Counted from the stretch's first letter, positions 43,900-53,293 are shown. The stretch: 64,000 nucleotides of DNA from Cryptosporangium aurantiacum (GCF_900143005.1 NZ_FRCS01000012.1:1-64000), one strand, 5' to 3'. The notes: a model not told the origin generated them from the letters alone. A program made the numbers and translations.

Positions 43900-44021
43900 T
43901 GGCCTGCCACCTGCCGCAACAGCACGAACTCCTCCCGCGTGTCCCGTCCGACCGAATAGATTCCCTCCACCCACCGTCCCGCGAGACGCGGGACCCTGCC
44001 TGCCCCCTCAGTAGGGGTCAA
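43896..44021 (-). CDS. Small 41-residue protein upstream of the acyl-CoA synthetase
   Basis: An open frame of 41 codons from TTG at 44021. A -10 box (TACGCT, 44030-44035) lies 8 nt before it, the leaderless spacing seen for other genes here. It includes GRWVEGIYSVGRDTREEF and LLRQVAGQ, a balanced composition that does not look like a random GC-rich frame. Its TGA overlaps the GTG of the synthetase (GTGA), so the pair appear translationally coupled. A GTG at codon 18 is another possible start. The function is unknown; it could be a small partner or a leader peptide. Confidence 0.5.
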   Translation of the reverse strand: MTPTEGAGRVPRLAGRWVEGIYSVGRDTREEFVLLRQVAGQ

Positions 44022-44029
44022 TCCGGGCC

Positions 44030-44035
44030 AGCGTA
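44030..44035 (-). promoter_or_regulatory. -10 box upstream of the small frame and acyl-CoA synthetase
   Basis: TACGCT on the minus strand, 8 nt before the TTG at 44021. Confidence 0.35.
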
Positions 44036-44131
44036 ATCAGCGCACGGGTCTTTCGCGGCCCCTCGTCATCACGAGTTCCGGAATGCCGACCCGGTCGCGT
44101 GGCCGGTCAGCAGGGTGGGCACGATGGACAC

Positions 44132-45790
44132 ATGACCGAAACGTCCGGCTGGACCGGCCACGAGGTGGCCGCTCTGCGGCACCGCACCGAAACCTGGATC
44201 GCCGACGATCCCGATCCGGTCACGCGCGCCGAGCTCCAAGCGGTGCTGGCCGGACTTCCCGGGTCTCTGAACGACCTCGCCGACCGGTTCGCCGGCCCGC
44301 TGACGTTCGGGACCGCGGGCCTCCGTGGCCCGGTGCGGGCCGGGCCGAACGGCATGAACCGTGCGGTGGTGCGGGCGGCTGCGGCGGGTCTCTGCGCCTA
44401 TCTGGACGACCGGCAGGCCGACGGTCCGGTGGTCATCGGGTACGACGCTCGCCGCGGCAGCGCCGACTTCGCGGCCGAGACGGCTGCGGTGGTCACCGGC
44501 GCGGGCCGGGCCGCCCTGGTGCTGCCGAGGCCGCTGCCGACGCCGGTGCTGGCGTACGCGGTCCGCCGGTTGGACGCCGCAGCGGGCGTCATGGTCACGG
44601 CGAGCCACAACCCGCCGGGCGACAACGGCTACAAGGTCTACCTGTCCGACGGCGCGCAGATCGTGCCGCCCGCCGACAAGGAGATCGAAGAGCGGATCCG
44701 CGCGGTCGAGCAGCTGGCGGCGGTGCCGCTCGGAACGGCCGCGCAGCAGGTCGAAGAGCTGCTGGTCGACGAGTACGTGGCGGCGACGGTGCAGGCCGTG
44801 CTGGGTGCCGATCCGGCGGCGGACGCCCGGCGCGCGGCGCTCGCGGTGGCCTACACGCCGCTGCACGGGGTGGGCCGGGAGGTGCTGGAGCGGGCGTTCG
44901 CCGCAGCCGGGTTCGCACCACCGTCCGTGGTCGCATCCCAGTCCGAGCCGGACCCGGCGTTCCCGACCGTCGCGTTCCCCAACCCGGAGGAGCCGGGGGC
45001 CGTGGACGAACTGGTGGCGCTGGCGACGTCGATCGGGGCCGACATCGCGATCGCGAACGACCCCGACGCCGACCGGTGCGCGGTCGCGGTGCCGTCACCG
45101 AGCGGCTGGCGGCTGCTGCACGGCGACGAGGTGGGGGCGCTGCTGGCGGATTCGCTGCTGCGGCACGGCGTCCGGGGCACGTTCGCGACGACGATCGTGT
45201 CGTCGTCGCTGCTGAGCACGCTGGCGCCGGCCCGGGGCGCGCGCGCCGCCGAGACGCTGACCGGCTTCAAGTGGATCGTCCGCGCGGCCGACGACCTGGC
45301 GTTCGGCTACGAGGAGGCGCTCGGGTACGCCGTGGCGCCGGGCGTCGTCCGGGACAAGGACGGGATCGGCGCCGCGCTCGCGATCGCCGACCTGGCCGCG
45401 GAGCTGAAGGCACGCGGGCGGACGCTCACCGACCGGCTGGACGAACTGGCCGTGGAGTTCGGGCTGCACGCGACGTCGCAGCTGTCGGTGCGGGTGGACG
45501 ACCTGCGGGAGATCGCGGACATGATGGCGCGGATCCGTTCCGCAACGCCGACCACCCTGCTCGGGCGCGCGATCACCGAGGTGCACGACCGGCTGCCCGA
45601 CGCCGACGTGCTGACGCTCCGGGCGCCCGGCGTGCGGGTGGTCGTCCGTCCGTCGGGCACCGAACCCAAGCTCAAGGCGTACCTGGAAGTCGTGGAACCG
45701 GTATCCCGCGGAGTGAACACCGCACGGGGGGCCGCCGCCGAGCACCTCGCGGCGCTACGGGCCGAGGTGGCGGCGGCCCTCGGCGTCTGA
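44132..45790 (+). CDS. Phospho-sugar mutase (phosphomannomutase/phosphoglucomutase family)
   Basis: A 552-residue alpha-D-phosphohexomutase. The active-site serine loop is TASHNPPGDNGYK, the metal loop is NDPDADRCA, the sugar loop is GYEEALGY, and the phosphate loop is RPSGTEPK. It is of the PgcA/PMM type with an N-terminal extension (FGTAGLRGPVRAGPNGMN). Between phosphorylase and deoC genes it may act as a phosphopentomutase converting (deoxy)ribose-1-phosphate to the 5-phosphate that DeoC uses; this is inference from context. The ATG at 44132 is my choice; a GTG at 44099 is in frame. Confidence 0.9.
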   Translation: MTETSGWTGHEVAALRHRTETWIADDPDPVTRAELQAVLAGLPGSLNDLADRFAGPLTFGTAGLRGPVRAGPNGMNRAVVRAAAAGLCAYLDDRQADGPVVIGYDARRGSADFAAETAAVVTGAGRAALVLPRPLPTPVLAYAVRRLDAAAGVMVTASHNPPGDNGYKVYLSDGAQIVPPADKEIEERIRAVEQLAAVPLGTAAQQVEELLVDEYVAATVQAVLGADPAADARRAALAVAYTPLHGVGREVLERAFAAAGFAPPSVVASQSEPDPAFPTVAFPNPEEPGAVDELVALATSIGADIAIANDPDADRCAVAVPSPSGWRLLHGDEVGALLADSLLRHGVRGTFATTIVSSSLLSTLAPARGARAAETLTGFKWIVRAADDLAFGYEEALGYAVAPGVVRDKDGIGAALAIADLAAELKARGRTLTDRLDELAVEFGLHATSQLSVRVDDLREIADMMARIRSATPTTLLGRAITEVHDRLPDADVLTLRAPGVRVVVRPSGTEPKLKAYLEVVEPVSRGVNTARGAAAEHLAALRAEVAAALGV

Positions 45791-45794
45791 CCCC

Positions 45795-46418
45795 TCAGAC
45801 GGAGCCGAACTGCCGGTCGCCCGCGTCACCGAGCCCGGGGACGATGTACGCCGAGTCGTTGAGCCGCTCGTCGATGCTCGCGGTGACCACCCGGATCGGC
45901 AGGTCGGCCTCCTCCAGGCGCCGCAGCCCCTCCGGCGCGGCCAGCGCGCAGATCACGGTCACGTCGCTGGCGCCGCGCTGGGTGAGCAGCCCGACGCAGT
46001 GCTGCAGCGACCCGCCGGTGGCCAGCATCGGGTCCAGCACGAACACCGGGCGCCCGGTCAGGTTCTCCGGCAGCGACTCCATGTACGCCCGCGGCTGGAA
46101 CGTCTCCTCGTCCCGCGCGAGGCCCACGAACCCCATCGACGCCTCGGGCAGCAGCCCGAACGCCGCCTCGGCCATCCCGAGACCGGCCCGCAGCACCGGC
46201 ACGAGCAGCGGCGGGTTGGCCAGCCGGGTGCCGTTGGTGCGCGCGACCGGGGTGTGGATCGGGTACTGCTCGATCTCGATGGATCGGGTGGCCTCGTAGA
46301 CCAGCATCAGGGTCAGCTCACGCAGCGCGGCACGGAAAACCGCCGGCTCGGTGCGCGCGTCGCGCATCGTGGTGAGGCGGGCAGCGGCGAGCGGGTGATC
46401 GACGACAAGGGTCTGCAC
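45795..46418 (-). CDS. upp: Uracil phosphoribosyltransferase
   Basis: A 207-residue Upp that makes UMP from uracil and PRPP. It starts [20 protein letters not shown], contains [13 protein letters not shown], the PRPP loop [12 protein letters not shown], and ends with the uracil-binding region [15 protein letters not shown]. The GTG at 46418 lies 6 nt after TACCTT, so a leaderless start is likely; GTG 46436 and TTG 46448 are in frame upstream. It is convergent with the mutase gene (4 nt between stops). Confidence 0.93.
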   Translation of the reverse strand: MQTLVVDHPLAAARLTTMRDARTEPAVFRAALRELTLMLVYEATRSIEIEQYPIHTPVARTNGTRLANPPLLVPVLRAGLGMAEAAFGLLPEASMGFVGLARDEETFQPRAYMESLPENLTGRPVFVLDPMLATGGSLQHCVGLLTQRGASDVTVICALAAPEGLRRLEEADLPIRVVTASIDERLNDSAYIVPGLGDAGDRQFGSV

Positions 46419-46424
46419 GACGCG

Positions 46425-46430
46425 AAGGTA
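46425..46430 (-). promoter_or_regulatory. -10 box of a leaderless upp promoter
   Basis: TACCTT on the minus strand, 6 nt upstream of the GTG at 46418. Confidence 0.35.
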
Positions 46431-46456
46431 CCCGTTCACCAGCCACAACCCAAAGG

Positions 46457-47761
46457 TCAGGCGGTCGCTCGCAGGGGGAGGGGAGCGCGCCGCTCGGCCA
46501 GCGCACGGCGGTACACCGCCTCGATCGCGGAGCCGTACGCCTCCGGCGTGTGCCGCAGTGCGGCGGTTCGACAGGCCACGGCGGTCCGGGTCGCCAGTTC
46601 GCCGTCGGACAGCACCGCGGTGATCGCGGCGGCGAACCCATCACCGGACGCGCACACCGCCGCGCCCGCGAGCGGCCCGTGCGCGTGCAGGACCGAGTCG
46701 GCCATCACGACCGGCACCCCGGCCAGCGCGGCCTCCTGGAGCACCAGGCCCTGGGTGTCGGTGAGCGACGGGAACGCGAACACGTCGGCGGCCGCGTACG
46801 CCTCCGCGACCGCGGCGGCCGGGAGCTGCCCGGTGATCACCACCCGGTCACCGACGCCGTGCGTCCGCAGAAGCCCGGCGAGCCACCGCTGCTCGTACAC
46901 CGCCCCGACCAGCGCCACCCGCACGGTCGGCAGCGCGACGGCCACCTCGGCGACCGCGGCGAGCAGCGCTTCGACGTTCTTCTCCCGGTTCACCCGGCCG
47001 ACGAACAGCACCAGCGGAGCGTCCGCCGGAATGCCGTACCGGTCCCGGAAGCCGCGGCCGGCATCGGCGGCCACCGCCCGCGGCGCGACCCCGGTCGGCA
47101 CCGAGACGATCCGCGCCGGGTCCACCGGCAGCGCCGACCGGCGCAGCACCGCCCCGGTCGGCACCACGACCACGTCGGTGCCGGCGAAGAACGCGGCGTT
47201 CGCCGCGTCGAGCAAGCCGCCGCGGGCAGCCGACCGACGCTCCGGACGCCACGCGCCTGCCGCGCCGCGCACCACCCGTAAGCCACGGCGCGGCGCCGGT
47301 GAGGCGTCGACTCCCAGGCGCCGCCGGTACGCGGTCAGCAGAACCCGGAGCGCGGTCGTCGGGATCCGATACGCCTCCAGGTAGGCGTGCAGGTCGGTGT
47401 GGTAGGTCTGCACCAGCGGCAGCCCGAGTCGCTGCGCGGCCAGTACGCCGAGCAGCCCCGCCGGGCCGGGGGTGTGGACGTGCACCAGGTCCGGTGCGGC
47501 ATCGGCGACTCGCTCGACGCTCCGCGACCGCGGCCAGGTCGCCAGCCGCAGGTCGGCCACACCGCACGGCACCGATGACAGCCCGACGACCGGGAACCCG
47601 ACCGGCGTCGCGTCCGGATAGCCCGGCGCGAACAACACGCTCTCGTGCCCCCGGCTACCGAGCGCGCCGGCCAGCGTCCGGATCGACGTGATCACGCCGT
47701 CCCGACGCGGCAGGAACGTGTCGGAGAAGTGCGCGATGCGGAGGGCCGCCGGGTCGGGCAT
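46457..47761 (-). CDS. GT4-family glycosyltransferase
   Basis: A 434-residue GT-B glycosyltransferase. N-terminal acceptor domain ([33 protein letters not shown] region; [27 protein letters not shown]), and a C-terminal nucleotide-sugar domain ([39 protein letters not shown] with the family Glu). This resembles the PimB/alpha-mannosyltransferase group, but donor and acceptor are not certain. An insert of about 30 Arg/Ala-rich residues (near 160-190) interrupts the N-terminal domain. AAGGAGGCGGGC precedes the ATG at 47761. Confidence 0.88.
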   Translation of the reverse strand: MPDPAALRIAHFSDTFLPRRDGVITSIRTLAGALGSRGHESVLFAPGYPDATPVGFPVVGLSSVPCGVADLRLATWPRSRSVERVADAAPDLVHVHTPGPAGLLGVLAAQRLGLPLVQTYHTDLHAYLEAYRIPTTALRVLLTAYRRRLGVDASPAPRRGLRVVRGAAGAWRPERRSAARGGLLDAANAAFFAGTDVVVVPTGAVLRRSALPVDPARIVSVPTGVAPRAVAADAGRGFRDRYGIPADAPLVLFVGRVNREKNVEALLAAVAEVAVALPTVRVALVGAVYEQRWLAGLLRTHGVGDRVVITGQLPAAAVAEAYAAADVFAFPSLTDTQGLVLQEAALAGVPVVMADSVLHAHGPLAGAAVCASGDGFAAAITAVLSDGELATRTAVACRTAALRHTPEAYGSAIEAVYRRALAERRAPLPLRATA

Positions 47762-47972
47762 GCCCGCCTCCTTCGCTCGTCGGGCCGCGGGTTGCGGTCG
47801 ACGGTAGGGATCAGGGGCACCCCGTAGGGGCCTCCGGCGCACGCTTCACCGGCCCTTCACGTAACGGCGCGCGCCGTTGGCTGATCCGTCACCCGGCGTC
47901 CGGCAACTCGCGCCGGGCGTCCGCACCGTCGACAGGTGTAAGTTGCCCTGACCGGGCCGGTCACGCGCTGCG

Positions 47973-47978
47973 TAGGAT
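47973..47978 (+). promoter_or_regulatory. -10 box of a leaderless deoC promoter
   Basis: TAGGAT 7 nt upstream of the ATG at 47986. TGACCG at 47949-47954, 18 nt further upstream, could be the -35. Confidence 0.5.
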
Positions 47979-47985
47979 CGTCGGC

Positions 47986-48960
47986 ATGTCTGTTACCGCG
48001 TCCGCCGGGCCGGGCGTCGACAGTGCCGACAGCACCGATTCGCTCCGCGACGTCACCCGCTCCGAAGTCGCGCTCCGGCGGTTCCTGCACGGCCTCCCCG
48101 GTGTGGACGAGGTCGGCGCCAAGTCGCGCGCGGCTCGCCTCGGCACCCGCTCGATCAAGACGTCGTCCAAGGTCTACGCGCTCGACCTGGCGATCCGGAT
48201 GATCGACCTGACGACGCTGGAAGGCGCCGACACGCCCGGGAAGGTCCGGGCGCTGTGCGCCAAGGCGCTGCACCCGGGCGACGACGCCCCGCCGGTGGCT
48301 GCGGTCTGCGTCTACGGTGACCGGGTTCCGGACGCGGTGGACGCTCTGCGCGGCTCCGGTGTTCACATTGCCGCCGTGGCCACCGCGTTCCCGTCCGGCC
48401 GGGCACCGCGCGAGGTGAAGCTCGCCGACACCAGGGCCGCCGTCGCCGCGGGCGCTGACGAGATCGACATGGTGATCGACCGTGGCGCGTTCCTCTCCGG
48501 CCGCTACGGCCAGGTGTTCGAGGAAATCGTCGCGGTGAAGCGGGCCTGCGGCGACGCGCACCTCAAGGTGATCCTGGAGACCGGCGAACTCGTCACCTAC
48601 GACAACGTGCGCCGGGCCTCCTGGCTGGCGATGCTGGCCGGGGCCGACTTCATCAAGACGTCGACCGGCAAGGTGTCGCCCGCGGCGACGCTGCCGGTGA
48701 CGCTGGTGATGCTCGAGGCGTGCCGCGACTTCCGGGTCGCGACCGGGCGCCAGGTCGGGATGAAGCCCGCCGGCGGCATCCGCACCGCGAAAGACGCGAT
48801 CAAGTACCTGGTGATGGTCAACGAGATCACCGGGCCCGACTGGCTCGACCCCGACTGGTTCCGCTTCGGCGCGTCCAGCCTGCTCAACGACGTCCTGCTG
48901 CAGCGCCGCAAGATCGCCACCGGCCACTACGCCGGCTCCGACCACGTGACCCTGGACTGA
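47986..48960 (+). CDS. deoC: Deoxyribose-phosphate aldolase
   Basis: A 324-residue class I aldolase that splits 2-deoxyribose-5-phosphate into acetaldehyde and glyceraldehyde-3-phosphate. Schiff-base lysine in ADFIKTSTGK and the second conserved lysine in VGMKPAGGI; also AAVCVYGD and EIDMVIDRG. It is longer than E. coli DeoC because of an N-terminal extension of about 60 residues, as in other actinobacteria. The ATG follows a -10 box by 7 nt. Two nt separate it from the aldehyde dehydrogenase gene, so acetaldehyde removal is built into the operon. Confidence 0.95.
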   Translation: MSVTASAGPGVDSADSTDSLRDVTRSEVALRRFLHGLPGVDEVGAKSRAARLGTRSIKTSSKVYALDLAIRMIDLTTLEGADTPGKVRALCAKALHPGDDAPPVAAVCVYGDRVPDAVDALRGSGVHIAAVATAFPSGRAPREVKLADTRAAVAAGADEIDMVIDRGAFLSGRYGQVFEEIVAVKRACGDAHLKVILETGELVTYDNVRRASWLAMLAGADFIKTSTGKVSPAATLPVTLVMLEACRDFRVATGRQVGMKPAGGIRTAKDAIKYLVMVNEITGPDWLDPDWFRFGASSLLNDVLLQRRKIATGHYAGSDHVTLD

Positions 48961-48962
48961 GC

Positions 48963-50384
48963 ATGTTCGAATACGCGCCCGCACCCGAATCTCGTGACGT
49001 CGTCTCGATCCGCCCGAACTACGGGCTGTTCATCAACGGCGAGTTCACCGACGGCAGCGGTGTCTTCAAGACCGTCAACCCGGCGGACGAGGAGGTGCTG
49101 GCCGAGGTCGCGTCGGCGGACTCTTCGGACGTGGACCGGGCGGTCGCCGCGGCCCGGAACGCCTTCGAGACGGTCTGGGGGTCGATGCCGGGTCGCGAAC
49201 GGGGGAAGTACCTGTTCCGGATCGCGCGGATCCTGCAGGAACGGGCCCGTGAGTTCGCGGTGCTGGAGTCGCTCGACAACGGCAAGCCGATCCGCGAGTC
49301 CCGTGACGTCGATCTGCCGCTGATCGCCGCGCACTTCTTCTACTACGCGGGCTGGGCCGACAAGCTGTCCTACGCGGGCCTCGGTCCCGCACCCCGGCCG
49401 CTCGGTGTCGCCGGGCAGGTCATCCCGTGGAACTTCCCGCTGCTGATGCTGGCCTGGAAGATCGCGCCGGCGCTGGCCACCGGCAACACCGTCGTGCTCA
49501 AGCCGGCCGAGACCACGCCGCTGACCGCGCTGCTGTTCGCGGAGGTCTGTCAGCAGGCCGACCTGCCGCCGGGCGTCGTCAACATCGTCACCGGGGCCGG
49601 CGAGACTGGCCGCGCGCTGGTCACGCACCCCGGCATCAACAAGGTCGCGTTCACCGGCTCGACCGACGTCGGGCGGGAGATCGCGCGCGCGGTCGCCGGA
49701 TCCGGCAAGCGGCTGACGCTGGAGCTGGGCGGCAAGGCCGCGAACATCGTCTTCGACGACGCGCCGATCGACCAGGCGGTCGAGGGGATCGTCGACGGGA
49801 TCTTCTTCAACCAGGGGCACGTCTGCTGCGCCGGTTCCCGGCTGCTGGTCCAGGAGTCGGTGGCCGACGAGGTGCTGGCCGCGCTGCGTCGGCGGATGGC
49901 GACGCTGCGGGTCGGCGACCCGCTGGACAAGAACACGGACGTCGGGGCGGTCAACTCCGCGGCGCAGCTCTCGCGGATCGAGGAACTGACGGCTGCGGGC
50001 GAGGCCGAGGGCGCCGAGCGCTGGTCGCCGCCGTGTGAGCTACCCGACCGTGGGTTCTGGTTCGCGCCGACCGTGTTCACCGGCGTGTCACAGGCGCACC
50101 GGATCGCCCGGGAGGAGATTTTCGGCCCGGTGCTGTCCGTGCTGACGTTCCGGACGCCCGCGGAAGCCGTTGAGAAGGCCAACAACACGCCGTACGGGCT
50201 GTCGGCAGGGATCTGGACCGAAAAGGGCTCCCGGATCCTCTGGATGGCAGACAAGCTGCGCGCGGGCGTGGTGTGGGCCAACACGTTCAACCAGTTCGAT
50301 CCGGCGTCGCCGTTCGGCGGCTACAAAGAGTCCGGTTATGGCCGCGAGGGCGGTCGCCACGGCCTGGAGGCCTACGTCCGATGA
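48963..50384 (+). CDS. NAD(P)-dependent aldehyde dehydrogenase
   Basis: A 473-residue complete aldehyde dehydrogenase. Motifs: VIPWNFPLLMLAWKIAPALATGN, KPAETTPLTAL, FTGSTDVGREIA, catalytic Glu in LELGGKAANIVF, catalytic Cys in GHVCCAGSRLL, and EEIFGPVLSVL. It follows deoC by 2 nt, so acetaldehyde from deoxyribose breakdown is the likely substrate. The stop overlaps the ATG of the second, shorter gene. Confidence 0.94.
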   Translation: MFEYAPAPESRDVVSIRPNYGLFINGEFTDGSGVFKTVNPADEEVLAEVASADSSDVDRAVAAARNAFETVWGSMPGRERGKYLFRIARILQERAREFAVLESLDNGKPIRESRDVDLPLIAAHFFYYAGWADKLSYAGLGPAPRPLGVAGQVIPWNFPLLMLAWKIAPALATGNTVVLKPAETTPLTALLFAEVCQQADLPPGVVNIVTGAGETGRALVTHPGINKVAFTGSTDVGREIARAVAGSGKRLTLELGGKAANIVFDDAPIDQAVEGIVDGIFFNQGHVCCAGSRLLVQESVADEVLAALRRRMATLRVGDPLDKNTDVGAVNSAAQLSRIEELTAAGEAEGAERWSPPCELPDRGFWFAPTVFTGVSQAHRIAREEIFGPVLSVLTFRTPAEAVEKANNTPYGLSAGIWTEKGSRILWMADKLRAGVVWANTFNQFDPASPFGGYKESGYGREGGRHGLEAYVR

Positions 50385-51478
50385 CCCAGCCGAACAACGA
50401 TGGCGACGCCCGGCCGCAGGCGAAATCCGGTGCCGCCCGCCCCACGAAGCGCACCACCGCACGCAAGGCCGCGCCCGCCGCGCCCGCCAGGCGTGGCGGC
50501 GGTCGCCAGGCATCGGCCTCGCGGACGGAGACCGTCGTGACGAAGGGCGTGTCGGCGGACGCGCTGCCGACCTCGCCCGCCGCGCCGCCGCGCGTGGGGA
50601 TGGCGAGCCGGCTCGCCGCGTTGGCGCCGTCGGCCCGGCTGAGCGTCCGGAAGACGTACAAGCTGTACATCGGTGGTGCGTTCCCCCGCAGTGAGTCGGG
50701 ACGCACGTACCCGGTCGTCGACGCGGAGGGGGCGTTCGTGGCGAACGTGGCGCGGGCTTCCCGGAAGGACGTCCGGGACGCGGTCGTCGCAGCGGCCAAG
50801 GCGTTCGGCGGCTGGGCCGCGCGGACGCCGTACAACCGGGGCCAGATCCTGTACCGGGTCGCCGAGATGCTCGAGGGCCGGCGGGCGCAGTTCGCCGACG
50901 AGCTGGGCGGCCCGCGCGCCGACGCGGAGGCCGCCGTGGACGCCGCCGTCGACCGCTGGGTCTTCTACGCCGGGTGGGCCGACAAGTACGCGCAGGTCGT
51001 GGGCGCCACGAACCCGGTCGCCGGGCCGTACCTGAACCTCTCGACGCCGGAGCCGACCGGGGTGGTCGCGGTGCTGGCGCCGCCGGCCGCGCCGCTGCTC
51101 GGGCTGGTGAGCGTCGTCGCACCGGTGATCGCGACCGGCAATACGTGCGTGGTGCTGGCGAGCTCTGAGCATCCGCTGGCGGCGGTGACGCTGGCCGAGG
51201 TGCTGGCGACGTCCGACCTGCCCGGCGGCGTCGTGAACGTGCTGACCGGTCAGGCGGCCGAGCTCGGCTCGTGGCTGGCGTCGCACGAGGAGGTGCGGGG
51301 CATCGACCTCACCGGCGCCGACGCCGAGCAGGCCGCGGAGTGGGAGGCCCTGGCCGCGGCGAACCTCAAGCGCGTCCGCCGCCCCGACCCGGCCGAAGAT
51401 TTCACCGCCGACCCACCCCTGAGCCGCCTAACCACGTTCACCGAGACAAAGACCGTCTGGCACCCCGTAGGAATTTGA
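50381..51478 (+). CDS. Truncated aldehyde dehydrogenase-like protein lacking the catalytic half
   Basis: A 365-residue protein. Residues about 1-75 are a basic Ala/Lys/Arg/Pro-rich extension. Residues 90-300 match the N-terminal NAD-binding part of aldehyde dehydrogenases (KLYIGGAFPRSESGRTYPV; NRGQILYRVAEMLEGRR; GVVAVLAPPAAPLLGLVSVVAPVIATGNTCVVL region; DLPGGVVNVLTGQ). It stops before the Glu (ELGGK) and Cys motifs, so it cannot be catalytic alone. It is coupled to the full-length gene (ATGA). It might pair with it as a regulatory or structural subunit. No frameshift is needed to explain its length. Confidence 0.85.
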   Translation: MTQPNNDGDARPQAKSGAARPTKRTTARKAAPAAPARRGGGRQASASRTETVVTKGVSADALPTSPAAPPRVGMASRLAALAPSARLSVRKTYKLYIGGAFPRSESGRTYPVVDAEGAFVANVARASRKDVRDAVVAAAKAFGGWAARTPYNRGQILYRVAEMLEGRRAQFADELGGPRADAEAAVDAAVDRWVFYAGWADKYAQVVGATNPVAGPYLNLSTPEPTGVVAVLAPPAAPLLGLVSVVAPVIATGNTCVVLASSEHPLAAVTLAEVLATSDLPGGVVNVLTGQAAELGSWLASHEEVRGIDLTGADAEQAAEWEALAAANLKRVRRPDPAEDFTADPPLSRLTTFTETKTVWHPVGI

Positions 51479-51547
51479 CCACCCATCGACAGGTGGCCAA
51501 CTTTCACCTGAGCGGGAGAGGCCGCAGGCGCCTTGTTCTGACCTGGA

Positions 51548-51650
51548 GCCCGCTGAGAGCGTCGAGGGCAGTCGAGCGAGCCGACGCCGTGACATTAGGG
51601 GGCCCGTCATAAGGAGGCTCGCTCGCCTGTCCTCGTCGTTCTCAGCGGGC
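51548..51650. repeat. Large imperfect inverted repeat
   Basis: Two 35-nt arms (51548-51582 and 51616-51650) are complementary at 31 positions, separated by 33 nt. The arms begin GCCCGCTGAGA and end CGAGCGAGCC. The region lies between the aldehyde dehydrogenase stop (51478) and the sensor kinase stop (51814). It could be the folded 3' end of a transcript, a small RNA, or a short mobile repeat. No direct target repeat is evident at the ends. Confidence 0.7.
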
Positions 51651-51666
51651 CGCCCACAAAAGACCA

Positions 51667-51708
51667 CGCGGTGGGACGGGGGGCCCTTGCCTGCCTCGTC
51701 CCACCGCG
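51667..51708. terminator. Hairpin terminator downstream of the large repeat
   Basis: Perfect 12-bp stem (CGCGGTGGGACG at 51667-51678 with 51697-51708) and an 18-nt loop. It lies between two convergent genes. The rest of 51479-51813 holds no gene I can support. Confidence 0.6.
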
Positions 51709-51813
51709 CTTTGGCTGCGTCCGGCGCCCGGGGGGTCGGCGTCGGTTCGCGGGTGTCTGACAACAGAACGTTACGATGGGCCGCTGACCAGCGGGAAGCC
51801 CCTTGAGGTTTCG

Positions 51814-53280
51814 TTAAGGTCTCTCTGACCGCGAGTTAACCCGTGTCTTCCGCATCGCTCGGAGCGCCCCGACCGCCCGGTGCAGCGGCCGATAATCACC
51901 CGCCCCACGAGGCACATCAGGCCACGACCGGTCGGCGTCCTCCCGGTTCGGCATCACTCCGCCGCGACCCAGGTGACCGAACACCGCCGGGTCGAGCATG
52001 GCCAGGTCAACGCGGATTCGCGCCCCGCCCATCGGGCTGGTGTCGATCCGGATCGAGCCCCCGGCCGCCTCCGCCACCCGGCGCACGATGTCCAGGCCGA
52101 GGCCGGTTGAGCCGCCGCCGCTGTTCCCCCGCCGCACCGCCATCCGCGGATGCCGGATGCCGGTACCGGCGTCCTCGATCACCAGCGCGGCCACCGGCCC
52201 GCGCAGCATCAGCACGCTGACCGCGAACGCCACGCCCGGCGCGGTGTGCCGGAACACGTTACCCAGCAGCACGTCGACGATCGAGACCAGCTCGGTGCGG
52301 GACACTCCGACCGGAACCCGCCGCCCGACGCCTGACAGCCGGCAGTCGCGGTGCTCGTCCTCCGCGAGCGCGCCCCAGAAGTCGACGCGGTCGGCGACGA
52401 CCTCGGCGAGGTCGCACCACTCCGGGCCGCGCTCGGAGAGCGGACGGCGCGCGGTCTGGATGATGACGTCGACCTCGCGCTCCAGCGTTGCGACGGCCTC
52501 GCGGATCCGGGCGGCGTCAACACCGTCGTCCAGCGCCTCGGCGTCCAGGCGGAGCGCGGTCAGCGGCGTTCGGAGCCGGTGCGAGAGGTCGGCGGCGAGC
52601 TCGCGTTCGGCGTCGAGCGTGGCGACGACGCGGTCGGCCATCTGGTTGAACGACACACCGGCGTCGGACAACTCCCGCGGCCCGGACGGTTCGACCCGGG
52701 CCTCCAGGTTGCCGTCACCGAACGCACGGGCGACCGCCGCCAAGTTCCTGGTCGCACCGACGACCTTTGCGGCCAGCCGGTCGGCGACCACCACCGATCC
52801 GACGACCAGCCCCAGCGCGACCAGGATGAGCGCCACCGACGCACCGGTGACCCCCCGGCTCAGCGCTTCGGACGGCACGAACACCTCGATGACCGCGACG
52901 TCGTCGCCGGACGAGAGCGTGGTCGGACGCAGGTAGACGACACCACCGTCGACGTCGGCGGTGATCGATTCGTCGACGCGGCTCCGGACGAGCCGGATAT
53001 CAGCGGGTTTCGCGCGGGTGGTCCCGATCGCCGCCTGGCCCGGTAAGTGCACGGCCAGGCTGTCCTGCTTCCACGCCGGAACCGTCGCCAGTGCGTCCTC
53101 GATGCTCTGGGCGACGTTCGTCCCGGCGAGCAACGTCACCACCGAGTCCGCCTGGCGCTGGGCATCCGTGATCGCCCGGTCGCGGGCGATCTGATGCACG
53201 ACCAGGAGCAGGGGCACGACGAAGGCCAACGAGACCATCGACGTGGTCGCGAGCGCGACCAGCGCGAGGGCCCGCCTCAT
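51814..53280 (-). CDS. Sensor histidine kinase
   Basis: A 488-residue membrane kinase. Membrane helix near 8-30, extracellular sensor to about 143, second helix near 146-166, HAMP (ATRNLAAVARAFGDGNLEARV), H-box with His234 (LAADLSHRLRTPLTAL), N-box (LLGNVFRHTAPG) and G-box (GGGSTGLGLDIVRRVAEAAGGSI). The C-terminal 45 residues are an Arg-rich tail. It follows the response regulator gene by 13 nt and should phosphorylate it. The signal is unknown. Confidence 0.92.
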   Translation of the reverse strand: MRRALALVALATTSMVSLAFVVPLLLVVHQIARDRAITDAQRQADSVVTLLAGTNVAQSIEDALATVPAWKQDSLAVHLPGQAAIGTTRAKPADIRLVRSRVDESITADVDGGVVYLRPTTLSSGDDVAVIEVFVPSEALSRGVTGASVALILVALGLVVGSVVVADRLAAKVVGATRNLAAVARAFGDGNLEARVEPSGPRELSDAGVSFNQMADRVVATLDAERELAADLSHRLRTPLTALRLDAEALDDGVDAARIREAVATLEREVDVIIQTARRPLSERGPEWCDLAEVVADRVDFWGALAEDEHRDCRLSGVGRRVPVGVSRTELVSIVDVLLGNVFRHTAPGVAFAVSVLMLRGPVAALVIEDAGTGIRHPRMAVRRGNSGGGSTGLGLDIVRRVAEAAGGSIRIDTSPMGGARIRVDLAMLDPAVFGHLGRGGVMPNREDADRSWPDVPRGAGDYRPLHRAVGALRAMRKTRVNSRSERP

Positions 53281-53293
53281 CGGTTGCCCGGTC

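Noticed and set aside
51548..51650. A small insertion sequence or MITE with terminal inverted repeats
   Set aside because: No target-site duplication flanks the arms and no second copy is in the window; kept only as an inverted repeat of unknown nature.
51428..51763. A 111-codon minus-strand frame across the large inverted repeat
   Set aside because: It overlaps the conserved end of the upstream gene and both hairpins, has no ribosome-binding site or -10 box at leaderless distance, and no protein-like motif.
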